This document shows, one piece after another, positions 5,925 through 8,557 of a stretch of 8,557 bases of DNA. The DNA is taken from the NCBI GenBank assembly GCA_003526435.1, contig DPWF01000333.1, positions 663-9,219 of the forward strand. The letters run 5' to 3'. Origin of the DNA: Chitinophagaceae bacterium (GTDB lineage Bacteria > Bacteroidota > Bacteroidia > Chitinophagales > Chitinophagaceae). The position numbers and the translations under genes are program-made. The number at the start of each line of letters is the position of its first letter. Positions within the stretch are counted from its first letter, which is position 1. The notes below the pieces were generated by a model. It made no database searches, was not told the origin of the DNA, and saw only the letters and a list, made by a program, of their open reading frames with translations.

Positions 5925-6563
5925 ATGCAACAAAAGATCAATCCAAAACTTTGGTGGGTAGCACTGGCAGGGTGCCTGTTTGCGTGGGCAGGTATTGGTA
6001 TTCAGTTATATGATACCCTCGAAATACGTCAGTTATCTATTCCGAACACCCTGATTAAATTCTTCAGTTACTTTACCATACTCGTGAACTTATTGGTAGC
6101 GCTTCATTATAGTGCCATTGTATTTGCATCTGGTTCAGCTATGTCACGATTTTTCAGAAAACATAGCAGCACCACAGCCATCGCGGCATATATTTTAGTG
6201 GTAGGCATTATCTACAATATCAGCCTACGCAGCATCTGGACCTTTACCGGTTGGGGGCGACTATCCAATGAATTATTACACACAGTTACACCAGTCTGCT
6301 TCTTATTGTACTGGCTATTCATAACAGTAAAAGAAAAACTTTCTTTCCGGGTTATCATTTATTGGATGGTATTTCCGCTATTGTATCTTGTTTATTCCCT
6401 GATCAGGGGAACTATTGTTCATAGCTATCCCTATCCTTTTATAGATGTAAACAGTCTTGGATATTCTACAGTCATAGTAAACTGTTTGGGTGTAGCCGCC
6501 CTGTTCTTCATCCTTTTCACCGTATTTATTGTTATTAATAACCGGCTGAAACGATCACTGTGA
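5925..6563 (+). CDS. Pr6Pr-family integral membrane protein
   Basis: This 212-residue protein is almost entirely membrane, with about six hydrophobic helices (near 10-28, 45-66, 84-104, 117-135, 143-161, 181-205) and a basic C terminus (NNRLKRSL). Its pattern matches what databases call Pr6Pr family membrane proteins, related to the FAR-17a/AIG1-like group: FFSYFTILVNLL at 47-58, ELLHTVTPVCFLLYW at 116-130, and YPYPFIDVNSLGY at 168-180. The histidine in helix 4 (H119) and the conserved aromatic/proline loop before helix 6 are the most family-like features. The eukaryotic AIG1/ADTRP relatives are threonine hydrolases of fatty-acid esters of hydroxy fatty acids; whether bacterial members do the same is unknown to me, so I assign no reaction. 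It appears to have its own promoter and converges on the efflux operon. Confidence 0.72.
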   Translation: MQQKINPKLWWVALAGCLFAWAGIGIQLYDTLEIRQLSIPNTLIKFFSYFTILVNLLVALHYSAIVFASGSAMSRFFRKHSSTTAIAAYILVVGIIYNISLRSIWTFTGWGRLSNELLHTVTPVCFLLYWLFITVKEKLSFRVIIYWMVFPLLYLVYSLIRGTIVHSYPYPFIDVNSLGYSTVIVNCLGVAALFFILFTVFIVINNRLKRSL

Positions 6564-6648
6564 CTGAGGTTTACAAGGACCTTGATTTCTGTAAGTATGT
6601 TGCTGACATGTGTAGAAAAGGAAAAGAGAAAATATATGTTCCCTTACC

Positions 6649-6686
6649 ACTAAAATTACCCTGCGTAAACGCAGGGTAATTTTAGT
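6649..6686. terminator. Bidirectional intrinsic terminator hairpin
   Basis: A 17-bp perfect stem (6649-6665 with 6670-6686) closes on the 4-nt loop TAAA. The loop-proximal part is GC-rich (ACCCTGCG / CGCAGGGT), and its outer part is AATTTTAG on both strands, giving a U-rich stretch after the GC core in either direction. It lies 85 bp after the Pr6Pr stop and 12 bp after the stop of the leftward adaptor gene, so it can end transcription from both. I see nothing else in 6564-6648. Confidence 0.85.
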
Positions 6687-6698
6687 AATACTATAATA

Positions 6699-7838
6699 CT
6701 ATTCTTCTTCTGTTTTATTCTTCAGTTTTCCCAATAAACTATACGCATTTTTTAATGCAAGTTTTTGCTCCTTCCAGTTAATTATTCCATTGTCTTTCAA
6801 TTCAACTCTTGCATTCTGTATGATTCCGGTTTCTACTTCCGTCATTTCAAAATTGGAGCTGTCTTTGGCTAGAAAAACATATTGCTTTCCCTCATAACGT
6901 ACTACTGCAGACTCGGGAACAGAAAACACCTTCTTACTGTCCAGTTCAAAATTTCCATTCAAAAACATACCTGGCAATAATTCGTGATTCGCATTCTCAA
7001 AATGACAGTGAACCAGTCCACCCCTGTTTTCATCAACATTTCTTGTTACAAGTATCACATCTACTTCATATTTTTTTCCAGGTTTATCTGCCAGCGACAC
7101 TTTAGCTTTCATTCCTTTCTTAATCAGCATAATATCTTTTTCAAAAACCGTAAGAGCTGCATGAATATCATCGGGGTCCACCAGTTCAAATAAAACATCA
7201 GCGGGGTTTAGATACTTTCCAATATTCACATTTACTTTGGTTACAAACCCATGTATCGGCGAACGGAGACTGATGGTTCTTGAAATATTATTTACTGTTA
7301 GTTTGTCCGGATCAATACCAACAATACGTAATTTCTCTTCCAGCGATTTAATCAGCACCTGTTGCGTTTTATAATCAGCTATTGCCTGCTGATATATCTT
7401 TTTACTGGTTGCATCCTGGCTGCTTAGTTCTTTTTGCCTGTCGAGGTCTGTAGAAAGAAAATCCATCCGTGCCTTTGCTACCAGATAATCTTGCTGTAAC
7501 TGCACGTAACTCTGGTCTTCCAATGTAGCAATTACCTCTCCCTTATTTACTCCCATACCAGGTAGCAGGTGCGAACTTTTCAAATATCCACCCAAGGGAA
7601 AACTCACTGATACCATACTCTGGGGTGGCACGTCTACCACTCCATTTACTTTTATGGATGCACTCATCATGGTTTCTGTTGCAGTGCCCACTTCAATGGC
7701 GGCATTGCTAAGTTGGTCTGCCGTAAGGCTTACGCTTTTTTCTACCGGCGCATCTCCAGCTTCTTTAGCTGTTTCCTGTTTCTTGGTTCCGCAGGATAAT
7801 ACAATTACGATGACCGGTAATAAAATATATGATCGCAT
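6699..7838 (-). CDS. RND efflux periplasmic adaptor (membrane-fusion) lipoprotein, CusB/CzcB-like
   Basis: It bridges an inner-membrane RND pump and an outer-membrane channel. From the ATG at 7838 the protein has 379 residues and starts with a lipoprotein signal: MRSYILLPVIVIVLSC, with the lipobox Cys at 16 followed by GTKK. Then come a lipoyl/barrel-sandwich half (about 78-108, FPLGGYLKSSHLLPGMGVNKGE), an alpha-helical hairpin (about 108-178), the second lipoyl half (about 188-218, LRSPIHGFVTKVNVNIGKYL), a beta barrel (about 222-300) and a membrane-proximal domain with VPESAVVRYEGKQYVFL at 307-323. No Met- or His-rich metal site is visible, so the substrate (metal or drug) is open. The open frame extends 26 codons upstream to 7916, but that would overlap the preceding gene by 74 bp and bury the lipobox. 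Only 4 bp separate it from the outer-membrane gene upstream, so they form one operon. The stop is TAG. Confidence 0.88.
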   Translation of the reverse strand: MRSYILLPVIVIVLSCGTKKQETAKEAGDAPVEKSVSLTADQLSNAAIEVGTATETMMSASIKVNGVVDVPPQSMVSVSFPLGGYLKSSHLLPGMGVNKGEVIATLEDQSYVQLQQDYLVAKARMDFLSTDLDRQKELSSQDATSKKIYQQAIADYKTQQVLIKSLEEKLRIVGIDPDKLTVNNISRTISLRSPIHGFVTKVNVNIGKYLNPADVLFELVDPDDIHAALTVFEKDIMLIKKGMKAKVSLADKPGKKYEVDVILVTRNVDENRGGLVHCHFENANHELLPGMFLNGNFELDSKKVFSVPESAVVRYEGKQYVFLAKDSSNFEMTEVETGIIQNARVELKDNGIINWKEQKLALKNAYSLLGKLKNKTEEE

Positions 7839-7842
7839 AATA

Positions 7843-8557
7843 TTATGGTTGATTGTTTTGCAATAAATAATCCAGTTCAATTTCATTGAGCTGATGTTCA
7901 CGCCGTGCTTCTGCATATTGTACCTGAATGGCTAAAGCCTGGGTTACGAGTGTTCCCCATTCTATATAGTTGATCTGTCCATTTTTATACTGAAGCCCCG
8001 CCGTTTGAATAATGGTATTGGATTGAGGGATGGCACTGTTTTTAAAATAAGCCAGATTAGCATTCAGTTTCTCCCTGTTTTGCATACACTGCAGCAACCG
8101 GGTACGCAAATGTATGGCAGCCATGTCTGCTTCCGCCCTGATAACATCTTCCTAAATACCGGCAGCTTCAATTTTTGCCTTACGTGATTTATTAAAAAAA
8201 GGAACTGACATCCCCAGGGTTACAGACGAAAATCTGTTACCTGCATCAAAATAACGTTCCGATCTGTTTTTATAAGTCATCCATCCCATGAGCGACTGGT
8301 TATTATAACCTACGAGCCATTCGGGCCTGAGCCTGCTTTTTTCAAGTTCCGTTTCCGATTTTGCCCTTGCAGTTTGTGCTTCGTACATCTTCAGTTCAGG
8401 ATGACGCTTGAGTAAAGCAGTATCATACAATTGTTGCTGTGCAACCAGTTCATCCGATGGTTCAATTCGTACATCTTCCTGCATCAGTAAAGCCAACTCC
8501 AACTGAACAGATTTTGTATCAGATTCATTCATCAACAGCAACTGCTTATTCTGCATC
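7843..8557 (-). pseudogene. TolC/CusC-like outer-membrane efflux protein, interrupted by an in-frame amber codon, 5' end outside the window
   Basis: One reading frame runs from the right edge to TAA at 7843-7845, about 236 residues, broken only by a TAG at 8152-8154. Both sides read as one outer-membrane-factor repeat. Before the stop come a helical stretch, HPELKMYEAQTARAKSE, RPEWLVGYN, RFSSVTLGMSVPFF and NKSRKAKIEAAGI; after it EDVIRAEADMAAI, then long helices with YKNGQINYIEWGTLVTQAL near the end. The protein would be the periplasmic-tunnel and outer-membrane part of a tripartite pump, paired with the adaptor 4 bp downstream. In many Bacteroidota such a domain is fused to the C terminus of a CusA/CzcA-type RND permease, so this could be the end of a much longer protein; the edge hides this. 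The rest of the frame is intact, so either the mutation is recent or the base is a sequencing error. A fragment restarting at ATG 8124 would lack most of the barrel. Confidence 0.75.
8152..8154 (-). other. In-frame TAG stop inside the outer-membrane factor gene
   Basis: On the minus strand the codons read GGT ATT TAG GAA GAT. Relatives usually have a polar residue after the AAxI segment; CAG (Gln), AAG (Lys) and GAG (Glu) are each one base away. Frame and domain order continue unchanged on both sides. Confidence 0.85.

Noticed and set aside
7839..7916. 26-codon extension of the adaptor protein starting at 7916
   Set aside because: It overlaps the upstream gene by 74 bp and would place the clear lipobox signal peptide inside the protein.
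6699..8154. Reassignment of TAG to an amino acid in this genome, suggested by the in-frame TAG at 8152
   Set aside because: The adaptor gene in the same operon ends in TAG at 6699-6701, at the expected protein end and 12 bp before a strong terminator. Translation past it would run into the hairpin.

Overview
The window looks like chromosomal DNA from a Bacteroidota bacterium, most plausibly a Chitinophagaceae-type genome. The evidence is AT-leaning DNA, no clear Shine-Dalgarno sequences, Bacteroidota-type -7 promoter elements (TAnnTTTG) placed directly before start codons, and a gene set typical of the phylum: futalosine-pathway MqnD, a long-form IspH, an Uup-type ABC-F protein, a DUF1080 protein and a CusB/CzcB-type efflux adaptor. 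The lineage assignment is an inference.

Layout. Positions 2-124 (+) are the tail of a probable mqnD. Then comes an AlkC-type DNA glycosylase with a C-terminal Ig-like domain (189-1289, +). It converges on an Uup-like ABC-F ATPase (1360-3249, -), and a 21-bp perfect inverted repeat lies between the two stop codons. Upstream of the ABC-F gene, on the same strand, is an exported-looking DUF1080 / 3-keto-disaccharide hydrolase-fold protein (3347-4075, -). The intergenic space between these two is almost filled by a long imperfect hairpin made of 7-bp repeats. A divergent, repeat-rich 166-bp region then separates DUF1080 from ispH (4242-5465, +), which is followed 14 bp later by a SugE/Gdx-like SMR transporter (5480-5806, +). 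A six-helix Pr6Pr-family membrane protein follows (5925-6563, +). A strong bidirectional terminator (6649-6686) separates it from a leftward efflux operon that enters from the right edge: a TolC/CusC-like outer-membrane factor carrying an in-frame amber stop (7843-8557, -), then a lipoprotein membrane-fusion protein (6699-7838, -) four bases later.

How the parts relate. Most of the window is housekeeping: menaquinone synthesis, isoprenoid synthesis, alkylation repair and ribosome-associated ATPase. The last two genes are parts of an RND tripartite pump whose permease should lie beyond the right edge; if the amber codon is real, the outer-membrane channel is broken.

The most unusual signal is not a protein. 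Arrays of degenerate 7-bp repeats sit immediately upstream of three genes (ABC-F, DUF1080, ispH), in the same orientation relative to each gene, and each runs almost directly into a TATCTT(TG) promoter-like element. I found no convincing new multi-gene system, CRISPR array, insertion sequence, tRNA or rRNA.
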